Numbered from the stretch's first letter, positions 8,656 to 17,533 are shown. The stretch: 64,000 bases of DNA from Pseudomonadota bacterium (GCA_023386885.1 JAEWIX010000008.1:62001-126000), one strand, 5' to 3'. Notes: generated by a model from the letters alone, not told the origin. Numbers and translations are program-made.

Positions 8656-10128
8656 CTATCCACCGCCCTGACGCGCGCGAGCCACCAGCGATGTCGTGCT
8701 GAAACCCGGCAGAATGTTGACCAGCACCACCTCGCCGCCTTGCGCCGACACCAACTCATGGCCGACGACCTGTTCGCGGGTGTAGTCGCCACCCTTCACC
8801 AGCACCATCGGCCTGATGCGCGCGATCAGGTTGAGCGGCGTGTCTTCCTCGAAGATCGCCACCAGATCGACCGCCTCCAGCGCCGCCAGCACCTCGGCGC
8901 GCGCGCGTTCGTTTTGCACCGGGCGATCCGGTCCTTTCAAACGCCGCACCGAAGCATCGCTGTTGAGCCCGACGATCAGACGGTCGCAAGTCGCGCGTGC
9001 TTCGGTGATGACCCTCACGTGGCCGGGATGGAGGATGTCGAAGCAGCCGTTGGTGAAGCCGACACGCAGTCCCTCCTCGCGCCACGCACGCACGCGGGCG
9101 TCGAGAGCCTCGAGATTTGCGACGATCTTTTCCTCGGCGGCAAGCGACGCGTCCGGCAACAGCTTGCGGCGCAGTTCATCGAGCGTCACCGTCGCGGTGC
9201 CCTGCTTGCCGACCGCCACCGCCGCGCCGGCATTGGCGGCACGCAACGCCACTTCCCAATCCGCGCCCGATGCCAGCAGCACAGCGATGACCGCAGCCAC
9301 CGTATCGCCCGCGCCGGAGACATCGCGCACCTTGACCTGATGCGCGGGCACATGAATCGCCTCACCACCGCGCGGCACCAAGGTCATGCCGCGCTCGCTC
9401 TGTGTCACCAGCAGCGCGTCGCATTCCGCAAGCTGCAACACTTCCTGCGCCGATGCGGCAATCTCCGCGGTGGTCTCGGCGCGACTGCGGGTCGCTTCGG
9501 AAAATTCCTTGCGGTTCGGCGTCAGCAAAGTCGCGCCGCGATAGAGTTCGAAATGCAGACTCTTCGGATCGACGATGACGCGAACGCCGCGCCCGCGCGC
9601 AGCATCGATCACGGCGCGGATGACGCGCGGCGTCAGCACGCCCTTGGCGTAGTCAGACAGCAGTACGATATCGGCGCGCGCGAGCAGCGGCGTCACCGCA
9701 TCGAGCAAACGCTGCTCGATCTCCGGCGCGGCGGGCTTGGCCAGCTCCCAGTCGGCGCGCAGCATGTGCGTGGAGAAATGCTCGGAGACGAAGCGCACCT
9801 TGCGCGTGGTCGGCCGCGACGGATCGACGATCAGCACCGGCTCGATGTGCGCTTCTTCCGCCAGAGCGGATTGCAGCGCACGCCCGGCCTCGTCATCGCC
9901 GACAAGACCGACGAAAATGCAGCGCGCACCCAGCGCCGCGATGTTGCGCGCAACGTTGCCGGCGCCGCCGACATTGCTTTCGCTACGCTGGACCGCGATC
10001 ACCGGCGCGGGCGCTTCCGGCGAAATGCGCGAGACTTCGCCATAGACGAATTCGTCGCGCATAATGTCGCCGATGCACAGCACCGTTGTTCTGGCCAGCG
10101 TCTGCGACAGCGTTTCAAAATCGAGCAT
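8656..10128 (-). CDS. hldE: bifunctional D-glycero-beta-D-manno-heptose-7-phosphate kinase / heptose-1-phosphate adenylyltransferase HldE
   Basis: A 490-residue fusion acting in ADP-heptose synthesis for LPS inner core. Residues 1 to about 315 are a ribokinase-fold kinase with SNVGGAGNVARNIAALGA and the GAGDTVAAVIAV anion-hole/catalytic Asp motif (DVSGAGDT). Residues from about 340 form a nucleotidyltransferase with GFTNGCFDILHPGHVRVI, the HxGH-type motif, and GLNSDASVRRLKG. Domain order and length match E. coli HldE (477). The start at 10128 lies 16 bases after the hldD stop with GGA upstream; an earlier ATG would overlap hldD. The pathway partner gmhB is on the opposite side of the divergent promoter region. 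Confidence 0.97.
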   Translation of the reverse strand: MLDFETLSQTLARTTVLCIGDIMRDEFVYGEVSRISPEAPAPVIAVQRSESNVGGAGNVARNIAALGARCIFVGLVGDDEAGRALQSALAEEAHIEPVLIVDPSRPTTRKVRFVSEHFSTHMLRADWELAKPAAPEIEQRLLDAVTPLLARADIVLLSDYAKGVLTPRVIRAVIDAARGRGVRVIVDPKSLHFELYRGATLLTPNRKEFSEATRSRAETTAEIAASAQEVLQLAECDALLVTQSERGMTLVPRGGEAIHVPAHQVKVRDVSGAGDTVAAVIAVLLASGADWEVALRAANAGAAVAVGKQGTATVTLDELRRKLLPDASLAAEEKIVANLEALDARVRAWREEGLRVGFTNGCFDILHPGHVRVITEARATCDRLIVGLNSDASVRRLKGPDRPVQNERARAEVLAALEAVDLVAIFEEDTPLNLIARIRPMVLVKGGDYTREQVVGHELVSAQGGEVVLVNILPGFSTTSLVARARQGGG

Positions 10129-10144
10129 CGGAATCCGTCGTCGC

Positions 10145-11125
10145 TCAGCGGAAGGGATCGGCGCGATCAAGGAAATCCTTGACGTAGATGCCGACCGCGT
10201 TCTCCAGTTTGGTGAAGCCGCCGTTGTAGCCGGCCTGGCACAGCCGCGTCACGTCGCCTTCGGTGAAATACTGATAACTGTCGCGAATGCTTTCCGGCAT
10301 GTCGATGTAATCAATGTTCGGCTTGGCACTGAGCGCGGCATAGGCCGCCAGCATCAGGTCGCGAAAACTGCGCGCGTGGCCGGTGCCGACGTTGAATAAT
10401 CCGCTCACCTTGGGCGAGGCGAACAGCCACATCATCACCCGCACCACGTCGTCGACATAGATGAAATCGCGGCGCTGGTCGCCGTCGGCGATGCCGTCGC
10501 GATGCGACTTGAACAGTTGGATGGCGCGGCCGGCCTTGATGTCGGCGAACTTCTTCGCCAGCACGCTCATCATCGCGCCCTTGTGGTACTCGTTCGGACC
10601 GAACACGTTGAAGAACTTCAGCCCCGCCCATTGCGGCGGCAGCTTGTCACCGCGCGCCACGCGCTCGGCCACGGTGAGATCGAACTGATACTTGCTCCAG
10701 CCATAGAGGTTCATCGGCCGCAACTGGCGCAACGCAGTCAGCGACGGATCGTCGACAAAACCCTGCTCGCCGTCGCCATAGGTCGCGGCGGAGGACGCGT
10801 AGATGAACGGCGTCGGATTGGCGGTGCACCAGTCGAGCAATCGCGTCGAGAGCCGGAAGTTGGTTTCGATCACCAGATCGCCATCGGTCGCGGTGGTCTC
10901 CGAAATCGCGCCGAGATGGAACACGCCATCGAGTTTCCGCCCGTCCAGCCACGCCATCAGTTGTTCCGGGGGAACGATGTCGGCCAGTTGCCGCTTGGCG
11001 AGGTTGCGCCATTTGCCGTCGTGGCCGAGCCAGTCGCAGACCACGACATCGGTGCGCCCGGCCTCGTTGAGCGCCGCGACCAGGTTCGATCCGATAAATC
11101 CGGCGCCTCCGGTCACCAGCAGCAT
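10145..11125 (-). CDS. hldD: ADP-L-glycero-D-manno-heptose-6-epimerase HldD
   Basis: A 326-residue extended SDR that converts ADP-D,D-heptose to ADP-L,D-heptose, the LPS core precursor. The NADP Rossmann motif TGGAGFIGSN starts at residue 5, the catalytic tyrosine and lysine are in YGWSKYQFD, and FFNVFGPNEYHKGAM and DFIYVDDVVRVMMWL are the usual HldD blocks. Length is close to the family norm of about 310-330. It is the first gene of the minus-strand hldD-hldE pair and is divergent from waaF. Confidence 0.97.
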   Translation of the reverse strand: MLLVTGGAGFIGSNLVAALNEAGRTDVVVCDWLGHDGKWRNLAKRQLADIVPPEQLMAWLDGRKLDGVFHLGAISETTATDGDLVIETNFRLSTRLLDWCTANPTPFIYASSAATYGDGEQGFVDDPSLTALRQLRPMNLYGWSKYQFDLTVAERVARGDKLPPQWAGLKFFNVFGPNEYHKGAMMSVLAKKFADIKAGRAIQLFKSHRDGIADGDQRRDFIYVDDVVRVMMWLFASPKVSGLFNVGTGHARSFRDLMLAAYAALSAKPNIDYIDMPESIRDSYQYFTEGDVTRLCQAGYNGGFTKLENAVGIYVKDFLDRADPFR

Positions 11126-11253
11126 GCGCTCTCCTTGCTGACGCGGACCGGCCCGATCACCCGGTTGATGGACCGCTGGAGTGCTTTACCTGAATGCGGG
11201 GAGCGGCTAACCACTACCACCCGGCCCAACCAATGGTCGCACCAGATCAAGCT
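11126..11253. promoter_or_regulatory. divergent intergenic region hldD / waaF
   Basis: About 128 bases separate the hldD start (minus) from the chosen waaF start (plus). It must hold promoters in both directions because both sides open heptose genes. No clear -35/-10 pair or dyad stands out by eye; the assignment rests only on gene orientation. Confidence 0.4.
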
Positions 11254-12327
11254 ATGAACGTTGATTCCGACCCATCTTTCGGCCCGGTCGACGCCGCGGA
11301 CACCCGGCCGCTGCTGATCGTGCCGTATAACTGGATCGGTGATTTCGTGCGCGGTCATACCGTGGTCCGGGTTGCGAAGCAACGGTGGCCCAACCGGCCG
11401 ATCGACATCCTGACCACCCCGCTCTGCGCGCCGCTGGTGGATTACATGCCCGGCGTCCGCAAGGCCATCGTCCACGACCTGCCGCGTTCGCGCCTGACGC
11501 CGGACCGGCAATGGCGGCTGGCCCAACGTCTGCGCACTGAGGGCTACGGCACCGCGCTGATCATGCCACGGACCTGGAAATCGGCGCTGGCCCCGGCGCT
11601 GGCCGGCATCCCGGAACGGGTCGGCTTTGTCGGCGAGGTGCGGTTCGGCCTTCTCAATCGCTGGCGGTGGGGCGAGCGCGCTTTGCCCCGGCTGATCGAC
11701 AAGAACGCCATGCTGGCGCTGCCGTCCGGCGCGGCGCAGCCCGCGCATTGGCCGGAACCGGAATTGCGGGTGCCCGCCACCGACGTCGCCGCATGGCGGC
11801 AGGCGAACGGCTTTGGCCGCGAACCGGCCGTGGCGCTGGCCCCAGGTTCGGTCGGTGCGCACAAGCGCTGGCCCGGCTATCCGGAACTGGCGAGGCGGCT
11901 TACGGCGGACGGCGTGCAGGTCTGGGTGGTGGGCGGGCCCGGCGAAACCGAGGCGGCCCGCGCCATCGTCACCGCCGCCGGTCCCCGCGCCCGCGATCTC
12001 ACCGGCATTGATCTACGGCAAGGCGTGCTCGCCATCGCGAGCGCCGATCTCGCGGTGTCGAACGACTCCGGCCTGATGCATGTGGCGGCGGCCACCGGCA
12101 CGCCGACCATCGGCATCTTCGGCCCCACCAGCCCATGGCATTGGGCGCCGCTCAATCCGCTCGCCGCCGCCGTGCAGCCGTTGAGCCTGCGCGGCACCGA
12201 GATGCCGTACCACTCCATCGCCAAGCGCGACGACGCTTCATACATCAGCAGCATTCCGGTGTCCGATGTATGGGACGCCGTGCGCGGCGTCCTCGCTAAC
12301 GCGCGCCAGCCGCAGGCGACGTCATGA
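11254..12327 (+). CDS. waaF: ADP-heptose:LPS heptosyltransferase II (WaaF, GT9 family)
   Basis: Adds the second L,D-heptose to the LPS inner core at the cytoplasmic face of the inner membrane. The start RPLLIVPYNWIGDFVRGHT is the WaaF N-terminal block; LAPGSVGAHKRWPGYPELAR and SNDSGLMHVAAATGTPTIGIFGPTSP (given here in parts) are the GT9 nucleotide-binding motifs, with the WGP-like SPWHWAPL loop. About 357 residues, the usual size. Start is uncertain: ATGs at 11194, 11233 and 11254 are in frame and none has a strong ribosome site; 11254 lies closest to the conserved fold. The 3' end overlaps gmhB by four bases (ATGA), indicating translational coupling. Confidence 0.93.
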   Translation: MNVDSDPSFGPVDAADTRPLLIVPYNWIGDFVRGHTVVRVAKQRWPNRPIDILTTPLCAPLVDYMPGVRKAIVHDLPRSRLTPDRQWRLAQRLRTEGYGTALIMPRTWKSALAPALAGIPERVGFVGEVRFGLLNRWRWGERALPRLIDKNAMLALPSGAAQPAHWPEPELRVPATDVAAWRQANGFGREPAVALAPGSVGAHKRWPGYPELARRLTADGVQVWVVGGPGETEAARAIVTAAGPRARDLTGIDLRQGVLAIASADLAVSNDSGLMHVAAATGTPTIGIFGPTSPWHWAPLNPLAAAVQPLSLRGTEMPYHSIAKRDDASYISSIPVSDVWDAVRGVLANARQPQATS

Positions 12328-12845
12328 GCGTGGCGTCTCGCCCCGCCGCGTTCCTCGACCGCGATGGCGTGCTGAATTTCGACGACGGCTATATCGGGAC
12401 TCGCGAACGGATTCGCTGGATGCCCGGTGTCGTCGCCGCCATCCGCGCGCTCAACGAGGCCGGTTACTTCGTGTTCGTGATCTCCAACCAATCCGGTGTC
12501 GCGCGCGGCATGTTTGGCGAGCAGGATGTTCGCGATCTGCACGACTGGATGCGCAACGAATTGCAGCGCGACGGCGCGCGCATCGACGACTTTCGCTTCT
12601 GTCCGCATCACGCGGCGGGATCGGTGACGGAATACGCGCGCGATTGCGATTGCCGCAAGCCGAAACCCGGCATGTTGCGCGACCTGATGACCGCGTGGCC
12701 GGTGCGCGCGCAAGGCAGCTTCGTGATCGGCGACAAGCTGAGCGACGTTGAGGCCGCCAAGGCCGCAGGATTGCCCGGTTTTCTGTTCGCGGGCGGCGAC
12801 CTCGCAGCGTTCGTTGATGATGTGTTGCGCGATGTGACGCGATAG
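12324..12845 (+). CDS. gmhB: D-glycero-beta-D-manno-heptose-1,7-bisphosphate 7-phosphatase GmhB
   Basis: A 173-residue HAD phosphatase that removes the 7-phosphate between the two HldE steps. The nucleophile motif FLDRDGVLN places the two Asp at residues 11 and 13, NQSGVARGMF is the second HAD motif, and the zinc loop CPHH...CDCRKPKPGM is the mark that separates GmhB from other HAD enzymes. GDKLSDVEAAKAAG supplies the metal-binding acids. It overlaps waaF by ATGA. The isomerase gmhA, which starts the pathway, is not in this window. Confidence 0.95.
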   Translation: MSVASRPAAFLDRDGVLNFDDGYIGTRERIRWMPGVVAAIRALNEAGYFVFVISNQSGVARGMFGEQDVRDLHDWMRNELQRDGARIDDFRFCPHHAAGSVTEYARDCDCRKPKPGMLRDLMTAWPVRAQGSFVIGDKLSDVEAAKAAGLPGFLFAGGDLAAFVDDVLRDVTR

Positions 12846-12923
12846 CGAATTACGCATCCCTCTTTCGCCGTCGCGATTTTCAGGCCACTCTCCGGCCGCA
12901 TTGTCACACGGGGAGCGAAGCAC

Positions 12924-13739
12924 ATGAAAACGACCACCCTCCAAAGCCTGTCGGGCAAGATCGTCTGTCACGACTCCGAAGGCACGGGCCGCACGCTCGT
13001 GCTGGTGCACGGCAACTCGGCTTCCTCAAAAGCGTTCGCAAAACAATTCGACAGCCCTCTCGGCCGAAAGCATCGCGTGATCGCGTTCGATCTGCCGGGC
13101 CATGGCCAATCCGACAACGCGAGCGATCCCGCCGCGACCTACAACATGCCGGGCTATGCGCGCGTGTTACGCGACGTCGCAAAACAACTCGGCGTCGAGG
13201 ATGCAGTGTTCGCGGGCTGGAGCCTCGGCGGACATATCGTGCTGGAAGCCGCGCCGGACCTGCCGCGCGCGAAAGGTTTTGCGATCTTCGGCACGCCGCC
13301 GCTCGGCTTTCCGCCGGCGATGGAGCAGGCGTTCCTGCCGACACCGGCGATGGCCTACACCTTCGCGCCGGAATTGAACGAAGAACAGGCGCGCGCCTAT
13401 GTCGCCGCCGCGTTTCGCCCTGGCGTCACCGACCTGCCGCGCGAGATGATCGACGACGTGCTGCGCACCGACGGCCGCGCCCGCGCGCAGCTCGCCGCCA
13501 GCATCGGTCCCGATGGATTCCGCGACGAGGTGAAGGTGATCGCCGATCTCAAGCAGCCGCTCGCGGTGCTGCATGGCGCGCAGGAGCAACTGATCAACGG
13601 CGCTTACTTCGATTCGCTGACCATGCCGACGCTATGGCGCGGCAAGGTGCAGGTGATCGACAACGCCGGCCACCTGCCGCAATGGGAGCAGGCTGAGACG
13701 TTCAACGCGCTGATGGATGCGTTTGTCGGCGAGACGTAA
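12924..13739 (+). CDS. alpha/beta hydrolase
   Basis: A 271-residue alpha/beta-hydrolase-fold enzyme. LVLVHGNSASSKAF is the oxyanion-hole HG motif, VFAGWSLGGHIVLE carries the nucleophile elbow GWSLG (Ser near residue 98), PLAVLHGAQEQLIN the late strand with the acid region, and NAGHLPQWEQAE the catalytic His near the C-terminus. Substrate is not predictable. GGGGAG lies about ten bases before the ATG. It is separated from gmhB by 78 bases and followed by a repeat, so probably its own unit. Confidence 0.85.
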   Translation: MKTTTLQSLSGKIVCHDSEGTGRTLVLVHGNSASSKAFAKQFDSPLGRKHRVIAFDLPGHGQSDNASDPAATYNMPGYARVLRDVAKQLGVEDAVFAGWSLGGHIVLEAAPDLPRAKGFAIFGTPPLGFPPAMEQAFLPTPAMAYTFAPELNEEQARAYVAAAFRPGVTDLPREMIDDVLRTDGRARAQLAASIGPDGFRDEVKVIADLKQPLAVLHGAQEQLINGAYFDSLTMPTLWRGKVQVIDNAGHLPQWEQAETFNALMDAFVGET

Positions 13740-13757
13740 GCGCAGCAACGCGCGACG

Positions 13758-13853
13758 GCGTCATCCTGAGGTGCGAGGGCGAAGCCCGAGCCTCGAAGGA
13801 TCGCCGTCGCCCTTCGAGGCCATTGCTACGCAATGGCACCTCAGGGTGACGGC
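13758..13853. repeat. palindromic repeat (CATCCTGAGGTGC family)
   Basis: Inverted arms GTCATCCTGAGGTGC and GCACCTCAGGGTGAC enclose the inner palindromes CCTCGAAGGATCGCC...CCTTCGAGG and CATTGCTACGCAATG. It lies between the convergent alpha/beta hydrolase and dnaJ-like genes. A related but diverged element is at 53100-53209. This is a second repeat family, distinct from the GGCCGGG type. Confidence 0.75.
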
Positions 13854-13860
13854 TAATCTT

Positions 13861-14859
13861 TCACTCCATCCCACTGCGCGGGTTGTAAGGATGATCGTCG
13901 CGCCACTTCTGCATCAGGGTTTCCAGTTCGGCGTCGTTGCCGTCCGGCAGCATGATGCGCGTGGTGACGAATTGATCGCCGCTGCCGCCGCCGCTTTTCG
14001 GCAGCCCCTTGCCCTTGAGGCGGAAGGTGCGGCCACTGGAGGTATTCTTCGGCAGCGTCAGTTCGACCGCGCCGCCGACCACCGGCACCCGCACTTTGCC
14101 GCCGAGCACCGCCTCGTAAAGCGTGATCGGCAGATCGACACGCAGATCGTCGCCGTCGATCCTGAAGACCGGATGTGGCGCGATGGTAATGGCGATCAGC
14201 AGGTCTCCGGGCCGGTGGCCCTGCACGCTCTCGCCCTGCCCCTTCAGCCGAATCTGCTGGCCGGAGGTGACGCCCGCCGGAATCTTGACGTTCAGTTCCT
14301 TGCCGTTGGGCAATCGCACGCGCTTCTCGCCGCCCTTGACCGCCTCTTCCAGCGACACCGTCATCGTCACGTTGAGGTCGAGGTCGGGTGCGCCGAAACC
14401 TCCGCCATCGAATTCGAAGGTCTGGCTGCCGCCACGGCCGCCGCGCGCGCCGCGTCCGCCGCCGCCGGCCGCAGCCCCGGCGAACATGCTGTTGAGGATG
14501 TCCTCGAACGCCGCGCCGCCACCTCCACCGCCGAAGCCGCCGGAGCCACCACCGGTGCGGAAGTTATATTGCTCGAACCCGCCACCCGGCCCGCCGCGCG
14601 GGCCGGCGCCGCCGCCGGGGAAACCCTGGAAGCGCGGCTTGCCTTCGGCGTCGATCTCGCCGCGGTCGAACTGCTTGCGCTTGTCCTCGTCGCCGACGAT
14701 CTCGTTGGCCGAATTCACTTCGGAAAAGCGGGCCGCCGCTTTGGGGTCGTTCTTGTTGTTGTCGGGGTGATGCTTCTTCGCAAGCTTGCGATAGGCGCTC
14801 TTGATCGCCGCAGCGCTTGCGTTTCGCTGCACCCCCAGGACCTCATAGGGGTCGCGCAT
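13861..14859 (-). CDS. DnaJ/CbpA-type co-chaperone without zinc finger
   Basis: A 332-residue class B J-protein. The J domain covers residues 1-70 (MRDPYEVLGV, HPD at 31-33 stimulating Hsp70 ATPase), then a long Gly/Phe-rich linker (about 75-155, many GG and GGGG runs), then two DnaJ C-terminal substrate-binding domains with KIPAGVTSGQQIRLKGQGE and HPVFRIDGDDL. The four CxxCxGxG zinc repeats of DnaJ itself are absent, so it resembles CbpA. It is likely a cytoplasmic partner of DnaK. It stands alone between two gaps. Confidence 0.93.
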   Translation of the reverse strand: MRDPYEVLGVQRNASAAAIKSAYRKLAKKHHPDNNKNDPKAAARFSEVNSANEIVGDEDKRKQFDRGEIDAEGKPRFQGFPGGGAGPRGGPGGGFEQYNFRTGGGSGGFGGGGGGAAFEDILNSMFAGAAAGGGGRGARGGRGGSQTFEFDGGGFGAPDLDLNVTMTVSLEEAVKGGEKRVRLPNGKELNVKIPAGVTSGQQIRLKGQGESVQGHRPGDLLIAITIAPHPVFRIDGDDLRVDLPITLYEAVLGGKVRVPVVGGAVELTLPKNTSSGRTFRLKGKGLPKSGGGSGDQFVTTRIMLPDGNDAELETLMQKWRDDHPYNPRSGME

Positions 14860-14966
14860 CCGTGTCGCTCCTTAAAGTCGGGATATGGCCGAACGGCCTA
14901 TTCGCATTACATCTGGGAGTTTCGTGGCATTTTTGCAACGGGTCTCGCCGCGAAGAAGGCCGCCAA

Positions 14967-15404
14967 TCAGCTCTGTTTCCACGGTTTCAGCGTGCGAATT
15001 TCCCAGCGTCCGCCCTCGGCGCGGCAGGCGGCCCCATGCAGCCAGCTTTCCGAAGTGCCGTTGACATAACTCGCGAGAAAATCCCGGCAGGTGCGGCCCT
15101 CGGCCGAATAGGCACTGGCGAGCGGCGTCACCGAGCCCCTCGCGCCGGTCGAGGGGTTTTCCCACGGCTGGCTGGAATCCTTGCCACCCTTGGTCAGTAC
15201 GTCGGACGCTGCGACCCGCGCGAAGGCCAGATCGGCCGCGGTGGGCTTGTCGCTCGGGACTGCCGTCTGCTGCGGAGCGATCGATCCGGTGACCTCGTCC
15301 CCGCCTTTGACCGCCGACAATGCATCGAACTTGCCGATACTGCACCCGCCAAGCGCCACGCCCATTAGAATCGTTGTCATCAACATGCCTGCCGGGCGCA
15401 TCAT
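14967..15404 (-). CDS. RT0821/Lpp0805-type surface lipoprotein
   Basis: A 145-residue lipoprotein. Starting at 15404 gives a signal peptide ending MGVALGGC, a lipobox with Cys21 as the lipidation site. The C-terminal part (TCRDFLASYVNGTSESWLHG, then ACRAEGGRWEI) matches the end of the RT0821/Lpp0805 outer-membrane antigen family, where two Cys frame a small b-hairpin. The glycine-zipper found in many members is not evident. Function unknown; probably an outer-membrane protein. It is divergent from pdxH (99 bases). Confidence 0.75.
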   Translation of the reverse strand: MMRPAGMLMTTILMGVALGGCSIGKFDALSAVKGGDEVTGSIAPQQTAVPSDKPTAADLAFARVAASDVLTKGGKDSSQPWENPSTGARGSVTPLASAYSAEGRTCRDFLASYVNGTSESWLHGAACRAEGGRWEIRTLKPWKQS

Positions 15405-15503
15405 CGATAGGCCAATGCGGCCGCCTGCCTTATATAGGCTTGGCCGACGCAAAGGTCCCTTGGGACTCTGGGCTGATGGCCGACGCAACGCGGAACTCCG
15501 AAC

Positions 15504-16145
15504 ATGACCGATACCACCTCCATCAAACACCCAACCGAGTTAACGTCTGGTGATTTCACCGCCGCGGAGAATCCGTTTCTTCTGTTTGCGGAATGGTTTG
15601 CCGAGGCGCAGGCGAACGAGCCGAACGACCCTAATGCCATGGCGCTGGCGACGGTCGACGCTGACGGCCTTCCCGATGTGCGTATGGTGCTGATGAAGGG
15701 CTATGATACCGACGGCTTCGTGTTCTACAGCCACATCGCCAGCCAGAAGGGCCGCGAGTTGGCCAGCAATCCAAAAGCCGCGCTGCTGTTTCACTGGAAG
15801 TCGCTGCGCCGGCAGGTCCGCATTCGCGGCCCGGTGACGCCGGTGACCGACGCCGAGGCCGAGGCCTATTTCGCGACCCGGCCGAAGCAGGCGCAGATCG
15901 GCGCCTGGGTCAGCAAGCAATCGCAACCGCTGGAAAGCCGTTTCGCCTTCGAGCAGGCCATCGCCAAGGTCGCGGCCAAGCACCTCGTCGGCGCGGTGCC
16001 GCGCCCGCCGGGCTGGAGCGGCTGGCGCATCGCCCCATTGCGCATCGAGTTCTGGCACGATCGCCCGTACCGACTGCACGACCGCATTGAATTCCGCCGC
16101 GACACGCCCGACATGGCGTGGACCAAGACGCGCATGTATCCGTAA
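15504..16145 (+). CDS. pdxH: pyridoxamine 5'-phosphate oxidase PdxH
   Basis: FMN enzyme that oxidises PNP/PMP to pyridoxal phosphate in the last step of B6 synthesis and salvage (cytoplasm). 213 residues, as in E. coli (218). Visible blocks are NAMALATVDADGLPDVRMVL, LMKGYDTDGFVFYSHIASQKG, the FHWKSLRRQVRIRG FMN-site segment, and the C-terminal WSGWRIAPLRIEFWHDRPYR with RIEFRRD. The last residues end MYP, as is common in the family. The ATG is the only good start. An SDR gene follows 57 bases later on the same strand. Confidence 0.97.
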   Translation: MTDTTSIKHPTELTSGDFTAAENPFLLFAEWFAEAQANEPNDPNAMALATVDADGLPDVRMVLMKGYDTDGFVFYSHIASQKGRELASNPKAALLFHWKSLRRQVRIRGPVTPVTDAEAEAYFATRPKQAQIGAWVSKQSQPLESRFAFEQAIAKVAAKHLVGAVPRPPGWSGWRIAPLRIEFWHDRPYRLHDRIEFRRDTPDMAWTKTRMYP

Positions 16146-16202
16146 GGTCTGGCCGCCATCGCCAGCCAAGTCCCGGCATGACCGAGAACGAAAGAACTGT
16201 TG

Positions 16203-16955
16203 ATGCAGAACACCAGCAACGCGCCGCGACGAACCATGCTGCTGACCGGCGCCAGTCGCGGCATCGGCCACGCCACGGTGATCCGTTTCTCAAGCGCCGG
16301 CTGGCGGGTGCTGACCTGTTCGCGCCATCCGTTTCCGGAAGAATGTCCGTGGGGCGCGGGGCCGGAGGATCACATCCAGGTCGACCTCGCCAGCCACGAC
16401 GACACCCAGCGCGCGATCGCCGAGATCCGCGAACGGCTTGAAGGCAACACCCTGCACGCGCTGGTCAACAACGCCGCGATTTCACCGAAGGCGCCGGACG
16501 GCAGCCGGCTCGGCTCGATCGAAACCGATACCGACACCTGGAGCCACGTGTTTCGCGTCAACTTCTTCGCGCCGATCATGATGGCGCGCGGCCTGCTCGA
16601 CGAATTGAAGGCGGCGAAGGGTTCGGTGGTGAACGTCACTTCGATCGCGGGGTCGCGGGTGCATCCGTTCGCCGGCGCAGCCTACGCGACCTCGAAAGCC
16701 GCGCTCGCCGCGCTGACCCGCGAGATGGCGTCGGATTTCGGTCGTTTCGGCATTCGCGTCAACGCCATCGCGCCGGGCGAGATCGACACCTCGATTCTGT
16801 CGCCGGGCACCGAGAAGATCGTCGAGAGCCAGATTCCGCTGCGCCGCCTCGGCACGCCGGACGAAGTGGCGAAGATCATCTACGTGCTGTGTTCGGAAAC
16901 CTCGTCCTACGTCAACGGCGCCGAGATTCACATCAACGGCGGCCAGCACGTCTGA
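16203..16955 (+). CDS. SDR family NAD(P)-dependent oxidoreductase
   Basis: A 250-residue classical short-chain dehydrogenase. TGASRGIG at about 15-22 is the cofactor motif, LVNNAAIS the NNAG-like motif, VNVTSIAGS the catalytic Ser region, AAYATSKAAL the YxxxK pair, and the C-terminus NGAEIHINGGQHV is standard. Substrate unknown. The ATG at 16203 is preferred to the adjoining TTG at 16200. It follows pdxH closely and ends before a strong hairpin terminator. No neighbouring pathway suggests a role. Confidence 0.9.
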   Translation: MQNTSNAPRRTMLLTGASRGIGHATVIRFSSAGWRVLTCSRHPFPEECPWGAGPEDHIQVDLASHDDTQRAIAEIRERLEGNTLHALVNNAAISPKAPDGSRLGSIETDTDTWSHVFRVNFFAPIMMARGLLDELKAAKGSVVNVTSIAGSRVHPFAGAAYATSKAALAALTREMASDFGRFGIRVNAIAPGEIDTSILSPGTEKIVESQIPLRRLGTPDEVAKIIYVLCSETSSYVNGAEIHINGGQHV

Positions 16956-16992
16956 CCGCACGCGTCCTCGGTCAATCCGATTTGAAAAAGCG

Positions 16993-17022
16993 CGATGCCC
17001 GGATCATGTCCGGGCATCGTTG
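16993..17022. terminator. bidirectional hairpin terminator
   Basis: A perfect 11-bp stem, CGATGCCCGGA / TCCGGGCATCG, with a five-base loop (16993-17019), flanked by an A-run on the left and TTGCTTT on the right. It lies between the convergent SDR gene and the small CxxC gene and can serve both. Confidence 0.75.
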
Positions 17023-17051
17023 CTTTCCGAACTCCGTCGACGCGGAAATCT

Positions 17052-17258
17052 CTAGACGCCAGTAGCGCGGAAACGCGATCCGGAGCCGGCATCGAGGCTG
17101 GAGCATTCGTCCTCGGATTCGTCCTCGAACATCAGCGCTCCGCAATGCGAGCAAATCCTGCGCGTAGTCCCCGACGGCTGCGTCGATAACGACGTGCGCT
17201 GACGATAGGCCAGGAAGTCAATGACGTCGGGCAGCGGCGTTACGATTTTCTCAACCAT
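17052..17258 (-). CDS. small conserved-looking CxxC protein
   Basis: A 68-residue protein with a single CSHCG pair in RRICSHCGALMFEDESEDEC and an acidic ESEDE stretch beside it; another Cys follows, so a one-zinc ribbon using two CxxC-like halves is incomplete in one chain and metal binding would need a dimer. The N-terminus MVEKIVTPLPDVIDFLAYRQ looks structured. I do not recognise a named family. Coding support: it fills the interval after a terminator, has codon use like neighbours, and its start is followed upstream by AGGACC near the ATG. Confidence 0.6.
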   Translation of the reverse strand: MVEKIVTPLPDVIDFLAYRQRTSLSTQPSGTTRRICSHCGALMFEDESEDECSSLDAGSGSRFRATGV

Positions 17259-17533
17259 GGGGTCCTCACATGTCTGCGCGGACTTATCGCAGAAACCCTT
17301 GGATCAATCGTTCAGGCCACCGCTCAAATTTTAAGAGAGAAAATGTGGCACGGTTCCCTGTTCGCGGTCACGTTTCCCGCAATGGTTGTCGAGATTCCGG
17401 CAAACCTTACTCCGCTACGGATAACGGACGATCAAGCACAACCTGGCATCTCGAATCCATTCATCGCCTCCTCGTGGTCGCTGCCTGACGAAACTGGATT
17501 TGCGAAGAGACTCACGACATCCGAGCCACGACC

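Noticed and set aside
8533..10182. 549-codon plus-strand frame opposite hldE
   Set aside because: Complement of hldE; composition is low complexity, no motif.
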